Below, piece by piece: positions 46,066 through 59,713 of a DNA stretch of 64,000 nt (positions are counted from its first letter, which is position 1; each line of letters begins with the position of its first letter). Both the position numbers and the translations under genes were made by a program. The DNA lies in NCBI GenBank assembly GCA_947095535.1, contig OX352772.1, positions 106,619,672 to 106,683,671 of the forward strand, given 5' to 3'. Source of the stretch: Poecilobothrus nobilitatus (Eukaryota > Arthropoda > Insecta > Diptera > Dolichopodidae). The notes under the pieces are model-generated. The model saw only the letters and a list, made by a program, of their open reading frames with translations, made no database searches and was not told where the DNA came from.

Positions 46066-49000
46066 TCTAATAAATAAGGAAGAAATTCTGTTTGTTTGTT
46101 TGTTTGTGCCCTTTTCACGTAAAAACCACCAGTTTGCAGGAACGTTCCAACCAAATTTTGCAGGAACGTTCCTACGACCCCGGAAAGTGTTATAGGCTAT
46201 ATGGTGTTTTGGTTCATTAACCCATTGCGGCCCGAGAGCTATTTAAAGCCGTTTCGTTTTTTTGGTTGTCCTGCCTAAACGGTTTTATCGATTGAGTTGA
46301 AAATTTGGACAAATATTCTTCTTATCATTGGACGGGTACCGAAGTGGATTCAATATGTTACCCGGATTCCGCCCGGCGGGCTTCCAAAAAATTTTTTGTT
46401 TCTGATTTATGTCCAATTTTGTATGGTGGTTTTATGGTCTGAAAAAAAGCCTGTGACACATTTTTATGAAGATCCGGTAACCCGTTTAGGCATGAGAGCC
46501 GAACGAATTTCATTAAATATTTTTGTTGTCCTGCTTAAACGGTTCAATCAATTGATTTGAAAACTTCCAAAACTGTTGCCCTGTAGTCTAAAAGTCCACT
46601 AAGTTAATTTGGTTATGATCCATTATCCCGTTTCGGCACCAGGTCTCAATGAATTTTTTTAATTTCTTTATTATCGCGCCTAAAAGGCTTGACTAATTTA
46701 GTTGAATATTTACAGAAGTGTAGCTCTTTACCACAGAAGCTCACTGAGTTGATTTGGTTAAGATCCATTAATCCATTTCAGCAGCAGGGTTCAATGAAAT
46801 TTTTTAAATTCTTTGTTGTCGCGCCTAAACGGCTTGACTAATTTAGTTGAAAATTTACAGAAGTGTAGCTCTTTACCACAAAAGCTCACTGGGTTGATTT
46901 GGTTAAGATCCATTAACCCATTTCAGCAGTAAGGTTCAATGAAATTTTTTAATTTCTTTGTTGTCGCGCCTAAACGGCTTGACTAATTTAGTTGATAATT
47001 TACAGAAGTGTAACTATTTATCACAGAAACTCACTAAGTTGATTTGGTTATGATTCATTAATCCGTTTTAGCACCTGAGCTCAATGAAGTTTTTTAATTT
47101 CTTTGTTGTCGCGCCTAAACGGCTTGACTAATTTAGTTGAAAATTTACAAAAGTGTAGCTCTTTACCACAAAAGCTCACTGAGTTGATTTGGTTACGACC
47201 CACTAACCAGTTTCGGCACCAGGACTCAATGAAGTTTTTTAATTTCTTTGTTGTCGCGCTTAAGTGGTTCGACCAATTGAGTTGAAAATTTACAAAAGTC
47301 CTGCGACCAATTTTTCTTAAGTTTTGTTAGTCCATTTCGAGTGTCTAAAGTCTAAACTACTATTTTTTCAATACCTAATTTTTGGTAAGTATTGAGTGGT
47401 TAATTTTTTGAAATGTTATTATTATTATTAAAGATATTTTCAAAATTCTTTACTTTTATCTATGTATATTTTTTTGTTATTTCATAAAAAGCTTTCAATG
47501 TAAATTTCTAAAATCTAATAGTGATCAAAATAACCTAATTAAGTAGGTACCTATCTTAAGAATAATGCTTTTGAGCTTTAATAACATAACATTTTGGGCA
47601 GTTATTAAAAAACTGCAATATAATCTCCTCTCATAAGATTATTAAATTATCATCATATCCATCAGTCAATAATGCAATTCAAACATGAGGTATACTTATG
47701 TGGTATGTGTATAATGTATTTCAGAAAAAATATCATTAATATAAGTGCATAGGTGCTATATCTATAATCTAACGTATATTATTCTCCATTCAATACAGTA
47801 TACCTATTTAATCAAAAATCAGTACATATTTCACACATATTTAAAGAACAGAAAAGCTTACAGCTGTTGTTACAACTACATATTTTTAGTCTTATTCAAT
47901 ATCCATTTGAAAGCATTAATATGTATTACTAAAGTGTAAGTAAAAAAATAATCACTGTATTACGCAGATTATCATTGATTATCATTGATAATATTAATTT
48001 ATCAATGAAAAAAATAATAGAAAATTTGCCTAGGTATTAGAACCACAATAGAATAATATTTATGTAGTTACTCATTATGAATCTGAAAAATCAAATAAAA
48101 AATTCCAATTACATTATTTTCTTAATCTTTATTTTTTAGGAATCTATTTTGCAAACTTTATTTTTGATATTAATTTTTATTATTCAAATAATCAGAATCA
48201 AAGTATATGTATCTATTATGAAAAATTAGTACCTATTATGTAAAACATTTTATCAAAAAAGCTAAACGAAAAAATTCCTAAACGAAAATCTTTATTAAAA
48301 AAAAAGAAAAACAAAACAATTTTTAAATTAAACAACCAAAATGAATAAGGCCTGCATTTTTTTTGGCTTCACTTATAAGATTTAATCTGTTTTTTTTCTT
48401 TTTTGTTTTTTTATTATTTTGTTTTTTTTCTTTCTTGACCTTCTTCTATAAAATAAATTCATAAGAATTAGATTCTTGCTTTTGCTTTTTTTTTATTTCT
48501 CAGTTAGAAAAATAATAAAACTGTACTGTTTGTATTTATATGGAGTATATGTATATTTAACCAAAATTATTAATAACGTCATATTATGTATAGGCAACTA
48601 TCTTTCTTAATTTGAATTGGCTTTAAGTTTCTAATTTTTGTACATTAGACGTTATTTGATTTTGATGAATCATTTTTAAATATTTAAGCCAATTTTTTTT
48701 TTTTGCTAAAACTCAAAATTAACCAAAAAATTTTTCAAAATATTATAGAATTAAAACTACCAATATCTATTAAAGTTATATTAAATATATAACCCAACAA
48801 TTATAGGACATCGTTCACCTATTTTAGAATAAAACTATGAAAAATAATTAATACTTCTTATATTGAATGGTTATTGGTTTTAACTCCAATTTTTATTAGT
48901 ATAATATTAGTACATAACGTACTAATTCATGTTGATATTCGAACCATAATTTTTTTTTTGGAAGTGAAAGTTAACTAAAATTATTTCCAAAATGTATTCA

Positions 49001-50274
49001 AAACCTAAATAGAAATATTATAACACAAAAGTTTTCTTAAAAAAAAAAAAAAAAACAAAACTCTTTTTAAAATAACGAATGATGCTTAAATTATTTTTTT
49101 CTCTGGCTTTTTTGGATTTCCTTTTTTGTGCGTTTTTTATGTCTTACATACATAAGTATATTATCAGTCAATAATGCATTATTAAACATGTGGTTTATAT
49201 TATATTATATTATGTTGTAGGTGTACAATGTATTTTTGAAAAAATATCATTAAAATATGTAGAAACATATGTAGGTACTATATGTCTATATCTACATATA
49301 AAGTAACATATTATATTCACCTTTCAGTACAGTATTAATCAAAAATCTGTCCATACATATTTAAAGAACAGAAAAGCTTACACTTCTTACACATATTTTT
49401 AGTCTTATTCAATATCCATTTGAAACCATAATTATGTATTAGAAAAATGTAAGATATCATTGATTATCATTGATATTAATAATTTACCAATGAAAAACAT
49501 AATAAGAAATTTACCTAGGTAATAAAACCATAATATAACAATATGTACGAGTATGTAATTACTCATTATCAATCTGTAAAATCAAAGAAAAAATTCCTAT
49601 TACATTATTATGTATTTATGTATGTACTTCTTAATCTTTATATTTTTAAAAATCTATTTTGCAAGCTTTATTTTTGATATTCAATTTTATTATTCAAATA
49701 AGTATGTAATCAGAATTCAAAATACATGTATCTATTATCAAAAATTAGTACCTCTTATGTAAAACATTTTATCAAAAAAGCTAAACGAAGAAACTCCTAA
49801 ATCAAAATTTTTATTAAAAAAAAAAGAAAAACAAAACAATTTTTAAATTAAACAGTCAAATTAAATGACGCTTGCATTTTTTGACTTCACTTATGAGATT
49901 TTTCTTTTTCATATTATGTATTTGTTTTTTTTTGCGTGACCTTTTAATCTTCTATAAAATAAATTTTTAAAAATTACACTCCTGCTTTACCTTTTTTTTA
50001 TTTCTCAATTATTATAAAAATAATGAAACTGTACTCTTTGTATTTAAACATGTACATACATTTAACCAAAATTATTAATAACGCCATATGTACAGAGAAT
50101 TATCTTTCTTAATTTGAATGATTATTATAGTTTATGATTATAATTTCTAATTTTTGTACATTAGATGTTATTTCATTTTGATTGAATCATTAAAATATTT
50201 AAACGAAATTTTTTTATTTACGTTTATTTTATAAACGTAATATTTTCTTGGGCAACGCCGGGTAGCCCTGCTAG
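46066..50274 (+). mobile_element. Helitron-type non-autonomous element H2
   Basis: Begins TCTAATAAATAAGG at 46066, two bases after H1 ends, and finishes GGGCAACGCCGGGTAGCCCT followed by GCTAG at 50274. It has the same head and a ~145-bp array (about 46500-47300). Segment S1 follows (47290-48300, nearly as in H1), then a segment of its own (48300-50270) that holds a more diverged S1-like stretch at about 49140-49830. The 64-68-codon frames at 43634 and 47745 are frames of S1. Confidence 0.75.
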
Positions 50275-52744
50275 TCTAATAAATAAGGAAGAAATTCTGT
50301 TTGTTTGTTTGTTTGTGCCCTTTTCACGTAAAAACCACCAGTTTGCAGGAACGTTCCAACCAAATTTTGCAGGAACGTTCCTACGACCCCGGAAAGTGTT
50401 ATAGGCTATATCGCGTTTCGGTTCATTAACCCATTGTGACCCGAGAGCCATTTAAAGCCGTTTCGTTTTTTCGTTGTCCTGCCTAAACGGTTTGATCGAT
50501 TGAGTTGAAAATTTGGACAAATATTCTTTTTGTCATTGGCCGGGTACCGAAGAAATTTGGATTCAATATGTTACCTGGATTCGGCCCGGCGGGCTTCCAA
50601 AAAATTTTTTGTTTCCGATTTATGTCCAATTTTGTATGGTGGTTTTATGGTCTGAAAAAAAGCCTGTGACAAATTTTTATGAAGTTCCGTTAACTCGTTT
50701 GAGCAGGAGAGCCAAACGAAGTTCATTAAATTTTTCTGTTGTCCTGCTTAAACGGTTTGACCAATTGAGCTGAAAATTTTCAATAGTGTAGCTCTTTACC
50801 ACAGGAGCTTACTGAGTTGATTTGGTTACAATCCATTTATCCGTTTCGGCACCAGGGGTCAGTGAAGTTTTGTAATTTACTTAGTTGTCACACTTAAACT
50901 GTTTGACCAATTGAGTTAAAAATTTATCAAAGTGTAGCTCTTTACCACAGGAGCTCACTGAGTTGATTTGGTTACGATCCATTAACCCGTTTTGGCACCA
51001 GGACTCAATGAAGTTTTTCAATTTCTTTGTTGTCGCGCTTAAATGGTTTTGCCAATTGAATTGAAAACTTACCAAAGTGTAGCTCTTTACCACAGGAGCT
51101 CACTAAGATGATTTGGTTACGATCCATTAACCCGTTTCGGCACCAGGGTTCAATAAAATTTTTTAATTTCTTTGTTGTCGCACTTAAACGGTTTTACCAA
51201 TTGAGTTGAAAATTTACAAAGTGTAGGTCTTTATGAAAGAAATGAAATTCTCATTTTTTATTGTTGTACTTAAACGATTTGACCAATTGAAAATTTGCAC
51301 AAGTATTGCACTTTGGCAGACAAACTCATTCAATAAATGTTGTTGTGATACATTAACACATTTCGGCACGATAGACTAACCAAAAAAAAAATTTTGTTTC
51401 TAATTTCTATCTAATTTGGCAGAATGAATTTATGGTTCTAAATTAAGCCTGTGACAAAATGTTTGTTAACGTTTGTTGACCCATTTCCGAACGAGCACTT
51501 ATTAATAATATTTTGCCTAATTTTGTGTGTTGTTATTATTATAAAAAGATATTTCCAACATTCTTTACTTTTATCTATACTGTTTCTAATATTCCATAAA
51601 AACCTTTCAATGCAAATTTCTAATATAGAACAGTAATTAAAGTAACCTTATTAAGTATCTTAAGAATACTGTGTTTAAGTCTTAACAACATAACATTTTC
51701 GGCCGTTGTTTAAAAGCAGAAACAATCTGCTGCATTAGACAATCATCATGTCATCATTCAGAAATGCATTACTTACATGTGGTCTTTACATGTGGTCTAC
51801 CTATATAAGATGCATGTGTATAACATGTTTCCCATAAAATATTAAAATATGTGCATATAGTATGTATAATATCCGTATATTTAAAAATACTATAAACTTT
51901 ATCAATTAAATTAGAAAACATATTCACATTTCTGTACATCATTTAATCAAAAATGAGTACATAAATATTTAAAGAACAGAAAACCTTACATTCTCATCCA
52001 TATACAATTTTTACACATATTTTTAACCAATCAATTTGGAAACATAATTAGAAAAACTAAACGTAAAAAAATTCTGGTTGATTTATAAAGGTAAAAAACA
52101 ATAATGTATTTTTTATATTGAAAATATGTTAAGCAGAACCGGAAATGTACGCATTTAAAAAGAAGTTTTTTCAAAATTTGAAGAGCTGTCGGTGCTGTAG
52201 GATCTCCAACGGTGAGGGTACATAAAAAAGTTATTCTAAAACATTACTCTTTTAAGAGACCTATGCATAGTTAATATTTCATTACTCTTTATTAAACAGT
52301 ATGTAAGTTTTAACAGACGGAGGGACAGAGCGAACTTAATAAGAAATTTTTCAAAATGTGCTTAAAAGGATAATTCACCAAAACATGAAGTGATATTACT
52401 TACGAAAAAAAAAATGTACTACATTATGGTCATATTTGAAATGCGATTTTATGTCTCGGTATTAAAGAATATATTGTGGAAATTCACTTCGCCGTAATTG
52501 TGTACTCAATAGATTATTGATTCCTTTAAAAAATTTTTGTAGAAGAATTGTCTCTAATTCTTTGCTCTGTTTATTCAATTCAACTAAATGTAATAAAAAT
52601 AAAATACTAACTACCAGCATCTGTAAATGCATAGTAATAAGTTAACTATATTAATTAAATTATATTAACGTAGTAACAAAAATTAATAATTTTTATTTCA
52701 TAAAGCCAATAAAATACTCCGGGCAACGCCGGGTACTCTGCTAG
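50275..52744 (+). mobile_element. Helitron-type non-autonomous element H3
   Basis: It starts directly after the CTAG of H2 with TCTAATAAATAAGG and ends with TGCTAG at 52744. It consists of head, a shorter ~145-bp array (about 50760-51235) and the S2 tail as in H1. The Tc1 element follows one TA later. Confidence 0.75.
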
Positions 52745-52746
52745 TA

Positions 52747-53302
52747 GTTAATATTTAACGGTTATAATGTAAAATAAAAAATATATTTATTCTTAAAAAC
52801 AAAAAATTAACAATTTTATCTTCGAACACTTCAATATCTAGTAATTATGACTAGTTGTTTTGATTTAATCAGGTCATTTTTGCCGTTATCAATTAAAAAA
52901 AGTAATTCTTATGTGCATACAATGCATTTTTTAAATTATTATAAATTAATAGTATTTGAAATGGCACGTGGTAAAACTGACAGTAAAGAATTAAGAAATT
53001 TAATAATTGATAAACGAAAAAAAAACAAGTAATAGAAAAATATCGAAAGAACTGAATATTCCTATTTCTGCTATAGTTGGAATAATAAAAAATTTTAAAA
53101 TAAGAAAAACAGTTGAGGTTAAAAGAAGCGGCCAAAAATGTAAATTTTCAAATCATGATATACGTAAGTTAGTAGCTACTTGCCGCAAGAAGAAAAGAAA
53201 TACGATGCGAGAAATAACGGAAAAATGGTTTCAAGAAGTATGCAAACCTGTTTCGCGAGAAACAACTCGGAAATGGATCCACAAATTGGGTTATGAATTC
53301 TA
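52747..53302 (+). mobile_element. Tc1 transposon 5' half, first copy (duplicated)
   Basis: It starts GTTAATATTTAACGGTTATA after a TA, the same terminus as at 57980. It carries the TIR and the transposase N-terminus, and ends where LINE copy C begins. It has no 3' half of its own because the duplication breakpoint lies in the LINE. Confidence 0.8.
52961..53302 (+). pseudogene. Tc1-like transposase N-terminal (HTH) part, first copy
   Basis: ATG at 52961 reads MARGKTDSKELRNLIIDKRK. A nine-A run then shifts the frame. The next frame (to 53315) has RKISKELNIPISAIVGIIKN, a helix-turn-helix, KRSGQKCKFSNHD and METTRKWIHKLGYE-like sequence. These are the paired-like DNA-binding domains of Tc1 transposases. 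The same frameshift is in the second copy, so it predates the duplication. LINE sequence begins after AATTCTA (53296-53302). Confidence 0.75.
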
Positions 53303-55340
53303 CAAGGTAGTATAGAAACACTTATTGAAATTGTTCGAAACTTATTGCAATCATATTATTATATATATTGGAGATTCGGTTTGACCGTCGGTTTGACAAC
53401 ATCGTTTACGAATAATTAAAAAATAAATATTATTCAACTTAAATTAATTTTTAAATTTAACTTAATCTATTTTATTTTAATTTTAATTTTAATTTAACTA
53501 ATAAATGCACTTGTTTTTTATTTTTATCTATATTTTTTATTTTGTTTTAATTTTAATTATGTGCAAAGTAAAAGGTGCAAAATAAATATAAAACACGTTT
53601 TAAACCTTGGCTGCACTCCCAATGGCGGCAGTAAGATAAGTACTTTCTTTTTCTTTTTGCTTTTTTAATAAAAATTGTTTTCAATAACACATTTTTATTT
53701 ATTTTTTTGTTATTTAATTTCTCTTTTTTTCTTTGTTGTTTTTTTTTTTTTATATTTATTTAATATTTAGTATATTCAAAATTGACTAATTTATTCTATT
53801 TTATTTTTTTTTTAAATTTTTCTAATTCAACGTGCGCTTTGTTTACAATTAATTAATTTTAATTTTAATTTTTTATTTTTTTTTTGTTCTTTTCTTTCTA
53901 ACATCTCCTAGTTGTAAACGAAGCAAAAACAATATCCTTCTCACTCCATCCCGTTGATAGATGTCAGTGTTCCAATTCTTCTCTTCTCAATAATCAATAC
54001 CACCATAACTTAAACTGTAATTTTAATTTGTAATTTCTAGTGGTATTTACTTGTTCTAATTTACTTTCACTTTTATCATAAAAGATCTTGAGAAGAGTTT
54101 AATATTATTGTAAATTTTACTATTATTTATAATAGTGTGTGTAAATATCAACTTAATTAATCAATAACTTTTATTTTCTATAACGTGCTCTTTTTTTGTA
54201 TTGCACGTAAGTTTTGCTTTGGCTGTGTTTTGGTTGTAACTGCGGTCAATAAGGTCACTTCACAGTGTATGCTAAAAACTGTTGAAGGTTTTATAAATCA
54301 TTTGCACATTCAAGGCAAATATTTAATTTAATTTAATCCACAAACAAATTGTGTTGTCGCGGTATTCATATCGTACACATATAATTTTTATAATTTTTAT
54401 AGTTTCTTTATCAATTTAAATTTTAATTTGATATTTCACTTTCTTATCTAATTATAAATTTTAATTTGTTGATTTTTGCGTATATTGTTTTTAAAATTTT
54501 ACAAAATTACTAATTTTAATGTAGATTTCTGCAATATACGCGGTTTACAGACGAATTTCAATGCCATCACTTGCCATTTAAATTCTAGCAAACCAGCAAT
54601 TCTTGCCCTATGTGAAACTCAAGTTAACGGCCAGAATGATAATTTTAATATTACTGGCTACAAACTCGTTTCACATTCGTATCTAAAAGAGGTATCGCCA
54701 TCTATATTAAAAATGACACAGCTTGCAACACTCTTAATAAATTCAAATGTTCTAGCCCAACTTTCCACTATGTTTGTTTTCAATATTCATAATAGAGACT
54801 GGCTTCACTTTTCTAGTAACACTTCTCTGAGTCAAAACTCAATTGGGAAACAAGTTGAACTACTCTCATCTCTTTTCCATCTTTCTCAACTTGTCGAAAA
54901 CCCCACTAGGATCCCGGATCGTGCTGATCAAGAAAGCTACCTCTTGGATCTGTTCCTGACCACACACCCTGAAAAATATGTGGTTTCAGTTGGTTGCCCC
55001 TAGGTGGCTCCGACCATTGTTTGGTTAAAACAAGTTTCAATGTAGGCCCAATTACCAATCAAAGGACTCCTCCCAGGAAATTAGTGTGGCGATATAGCCA
55101 TGCGAACTGGGAGGGTCTTAACAGTTTTTTCAGATCCTTTGATTGGTCATTGATTGTCAAACAATTTCACTTGGAATGAGGTTATTTGTTCCTCACTCCA
55201 TGAGAACTATTAAACGGAAATCCAAATCTTGGTTCAATCGCATTTGCAGTGAAGCCATTTTTAAAAAAGAGGAGGCTTTTAAACTGTATCAAAGTAATAG
55301 GTCGGAGGCACTCAGGGCAAACTATATATGGGTCGAAACA
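53303..55340 (+). mobile_element. CR1/Jockey-like LINE copy C (5' half only, from duplication)
   Basis: It holds the 5' non-coding part (53303 to ~54500), the endonuclease frame 54476-55003 and the linker frames 54994-55340. It matches copy D base for base apart from rare changes (for example TACTCTC at 54864 against TATTCTC at 60096). It ends abruptly at the duplication breakpoint in the linker, after NYIWVET. Confidence 0.85.
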
Positions 55341-55520
55341 TATATTATAGTTATTATAGTTTATAGGTTATTATAGTTTATGATTATAATTTCTAATTTT
55401 TGTACATTAGATGTTATTTCATTTTGATTGAATCATTAAAATATTTAAACGAAATTTTTTTATTTACGTTTATTTTATAAACGTAATATTTTCTTGGGCA
55501 ACGCCGGGTAGCCCTGCTAG

Positions 55521-57977
55521 TCTAATAAATAAGGAAGAAATTCTGTTTGTTTGTTTGTTTGTGCCCTTTTCACGTAAAAACCACCAGTTTGCAGGAACGT
55601 TCCAACCAAATTTTGCAGGAACGTTCCTACGACCCCGGAAAGTGTTATAGGCTATATCGCGTTTCGGTTCATTAACCCATTGTGACCCGAGAGCCATTTA
55701 AAGCCGTTTCGTTTTTTCGTTGTCCTGCCTAAACGGTTTGATCGATTGAGTTGAAAATTTGGACAAATATTCTTTTTGTCATTGGCCGGGTACCGAAGAA
55801 ATTTGGATTCAATATGTTACCCGGATTCGGCCCGGCGGGCTTCCAAAAAATTTTTTGTTTCCGATTTATGTCCAATTTTGTATGGCGGTTTTATGGTCTG
55901 AAAAAAAGCCTGTGACAAATTTTTATGAAGTTCTGTTAACTCGTTTGAGCAGGAGAGCCAAACGAAGTTCATTAAATTTTTCTGTTGTCCTGCTTAAACG
56001 GTTTGACCAATTGAGCTGAAAATTTTCAATAGTGTAGCTCTTTACCACAGGAGCTTACTGAGTTGATTTGGTTACAAACCATTTATCCGTTTCGGCACCA
56101 GGGGTCAGTGAAGTTTTGTAATTTACTTAGTTGTCACACTTAAACTGTTTGACCAATTGAGTTAAAAATTTATCAAAGTGTAGCTCTTTACCACAGGAGC
56201 TCACTGAGTTGATTTGGTTACGATCCATTAACCCGTTTTGGCACCAGGACTCAATGAAGTTTTTCAATTTCTTTGTTGTCGCGCTTAAATGGTTTTGCCA
56301 ATTGAATTGAAAACTTACCAAAGTGTAGCTCTTTACCACAGGAGCTCACTAAGATGATTTGGTTACGATCCATTAACCCGTTTCGGCACCAGGGTTCAAT
56401 AAAATTTTTTAATTTCTTTGTTGTCGCACTTAAACGGTTTTACCAATTGAGTTGAAAATTTACAAAGTGTAGGTCTTTATGAAAGAAATGAAATTCTCAT
56501 TTTTTATTGTTGTACTTAAACGATTTGACCAATTGAAAATTTGCACAAGTATTGCACTTTGGCAGACAAACTCATTCAATAAATGTTGTTGTGATACATT
56601 AACACATTTCGGCACGATAGACTAACCAAAAAAAAAATTTTGTTTCTAATTTCTATCTAATTTGGCAGAATGAATTTATGGTTCTAAATTAAGCCTGTGA
56701 CAAAATGTTTGTTAACGTTTGTTGACCCATTTCCGAACGAGCACTTATTAATAATATTTTGCCTAATTTTGTGTGTTGTTATTATTATAAAAAGATATTT
56801 CCAACATTCTTTACTTTTATCTATACTGTTTCTAATATTCCATAAAAACCTTTCAATGCAAATTTCTAATATAGAACAGTAATTAAAGTAACCTTATTAA
56901 GTATCTTAAGAATACTGTGTTTAAGTCTTAACAACATAACATTTTCGGCCGTTGTTTAAAAGCAGAAACAATCTGCTGCATTAGACAATCATCATGTCAT
57001 CATTCAGAAATGCATTACTTACATGTGGTCTACCTATATAAGATGCATGTGTATAACATGTTTCCCATAAAATATTAAAATATGTGCATATAGTATGTAT
57101 AATATCCGTATATTTAAAAATACTATAAATTTTATCAATTAAATTAGAAAACATATTCACATTTCTGTACATCATTTAATCAAAAATGAGTACATAAATA
57201 TTTAAAGAACAGAAAACCTTACATTCTCATCCATATACAATTTTTACACATATTTTTAACCAATCAATTTGGAAACATAATTAGAAAAACTAAACGTAAA
57301 AAAATTCTGGTTGATTTATAAAGGTAAAAAACAATAATGTATTTTTTATATTGAAAATATGTTAAGCAGAACCGGAAATGTACGCATTTAAAAAGAAGTT
57401 TTTTCAAAATTTGAAGAGCTGTCGGTGCTGTAGGATCTCCAACGGTGAGGGTACATAAAAAAGTTATTCTAAAACATTACTCTTTTAAGAGACCTATGCA
57501 TAGTTAATATTTCATTACTCTTTATTAAACAGTATGTAAGTTTTAACAGACGGAGGGACAGAGCGAACTTAATAAGAAATTTTTCAAAATGTGCTTAAAA
57601 GGATAATTCACCAAAACATGAAGTGATATTACTTACGAAAAAAAAAATGTACTACATTATGGTCATATTTGAAATGCGATTTTATGTCTCGGTATTAAAG
57701 AATATATTGTGGAAATTCACTTCGCCGTAATTGTGTACTCAATAGATTATTGATTCCTTTAAAAAATTTTTGTAGAAGAATTGTCTCTAATTCTTTGCTC
57801 TGTTTATTCAATTCAACTAAATGTAATAAAAATAAAATACTAACTACCAGCATCTGTAAATGCATAGTAATAAGTTAACTATATTAATTAAATTATATTA
57901 ACGTAGTAACAAAAATTAATAATTTTTATTTCATAAAGCCAATAAAATACTCCGGGCAACGCCGGGTACTCTGCTAG
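55521..57977 (+). mobile_element. Helitron-type element H4 (duplicate of H3)
   Basis: It is nearly identical to 50275-52744 and was made by the tandem duplication, not by a new insertion: its left neighbour is again the last ~150 bp of H2 (55368-55520). Differences include a 15-bp loss at 57017, where H3 has a repeated ACATGTGGTCTTT phrase, and single-base changes. Confidence 0.85.
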
Positions 57978-58193
57978 TAGTTAATATTTAACGGTTATAA
58001 TGTAAAATAAAAAATATATTTATTCTTAAAAACAAAAAATTAACAATTTTATCTTCGAACACTTCAATATCTAGTAATTATGACTAGTTGTTTTGATTTA
58101 ATCAGGTCATTTTTGCCGTTATCAATTAAAAAAAGTAATTCTTATGTGCATACAATGCATTTTTTAAATTATTATAAATTAATAGTATTTGAA

Positions 58194-58535
58194 ATGGCAC
58201 GTGGTAAAACTGACAGTAAAGAATTAAGAAATTTAATAATTGATAAACGAAAAAAAAACAAGTAATAGAAAAATATCGAAAGAACTGAATATTCCTATTT
58301 CTGCTATAGTTGGAATAATAAAAAATTTTAAAATAAGAAAAACAGTTGAGGTTAAAAGAAGCGGCCAAAAATGTAAATTTTCAAATCATGATATACGTAA
58401 GTTAGTAGCTACTTGCCGCAAGAAGAAAAGAAATACGATGCGAGAAATAACGGAAAAATGGTTTCAAGAAGTATGCAAACCTGTTTCGCGAGAAACAACT
58501 CGGAAATGGATCCACAAATTGGGTTATGAATTCTA
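58194..58535 (+). pseudogene. Tc1-like transposase N-terminal part, second copy
   Basis: It is identical by eye to the copy at 52961-53302: ATG in GAAATGGCACGTGG, the nine-A frameshift, then the helix-turn-helix part with ELNIPISAIVGIIKN. The continuation of this gene lies beyond the LINE, at 62462. Both copies carry the homopolymer shift, so the transposase was already dead or was sequenced with the same error. Confidence 0.75.
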
Positions 58536-59713
58536 CAAGGTAGTATAGAAACACTTATTGAAATTGTTCGAAACTTATTGCAATCATATTATTATATATA
58601 TTGGAGATTCGGTTTGACCGTCGGTTTGACAACATCGTTTACGAATAATTAAAAAATAAATATTATTCAACTTAAATTAATTTTTAAATTTAACTTAATC
58701 TATTTTATTTTAATTTTAATTTTAATTTAACTAATAAATGCACTTGTTTTTTATTTTTATCTATATTTTTTATTTTGTTTTAATTTTAATTATGTGCAAA
58801 GTAAAAGGTGCAAAATAAATATAAAACACGTTTTAAACCTTGGCTGCACTCCCAATGGCGGCAGTAAGATAAGTACTTTCTTTTTCTTTTTGCTTTTTTA
58901 ATAAAAATTGTTTTCAATAACACATTTTTATTTATTTTTTTGTTATTTAATTTCTCTTTTTTTCTTTGTTGTTTTTTTTTTTTTATATTTATTTAATATT
59001 TAGTATATTCAAAATTGACTAATTTATTCTATTTTATTTTTTTTTTAAATTTTTCTAATTCAACGTGCGCTTTGTTTACAATTAATTAATTTTAATTTTA
59101 ATTTTTTATTTTTTTTTTGTTCTTTTCTTTCTAACATCTCCTAGTTGTAAACGAAGCAAAAACAATATCCTTCTCACTCCATCCCGTTGATAGATGTCAG
59201 TGTTCCAATTCTTCTCTTCTCAATAATCAATACCACCATAACTTAAACTGTAATTTTAATTTGTAATTTCTAGTGGTATTTACTTGTTCTAATTTACTTT
59301 CACTTTATCATAAAAGATCTTGAGAAGAGTTTAATATTATTGTAAATTTTACTATTATTTATAATAGTGTGTGTAAATATCAACTTAATTAATCAATAAC
59401 TTTTATTTTCTATAACGTGCTCTTTTTTTGTATTGCACGTAAGTTTTGCTTTGGCTGTGTTTTGGTTGTAACTGCGGTCAATAAGGTCACTTCACAGTGT
59501 ATGCTAAAAACTGTTGAAGGTTTTATAAATCATTTGCACATTCAAGGCAAATATTTAATTTAATTTAATCCACAAACAAATTGTGTTGTCGCGGTATTCA
59601 TATCGTACACATATAATTTTTATAATTTTTATAGTTTCTTTATCAATTTAAATTTTAATTTGATATTTCACTTTCTTATCTAATTATAAATTTTAATTTG
59701 TTGATTTTTGCGT

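Noticed and set aside
53135..53893. Minus-strand 80-codon frames opposite the Tc1 N-terminus (52893-53135 and 58126-58368)
   Set aside because: Antisense shadows of the transposase helix-turn-helix part, present twice only because of the duplication.
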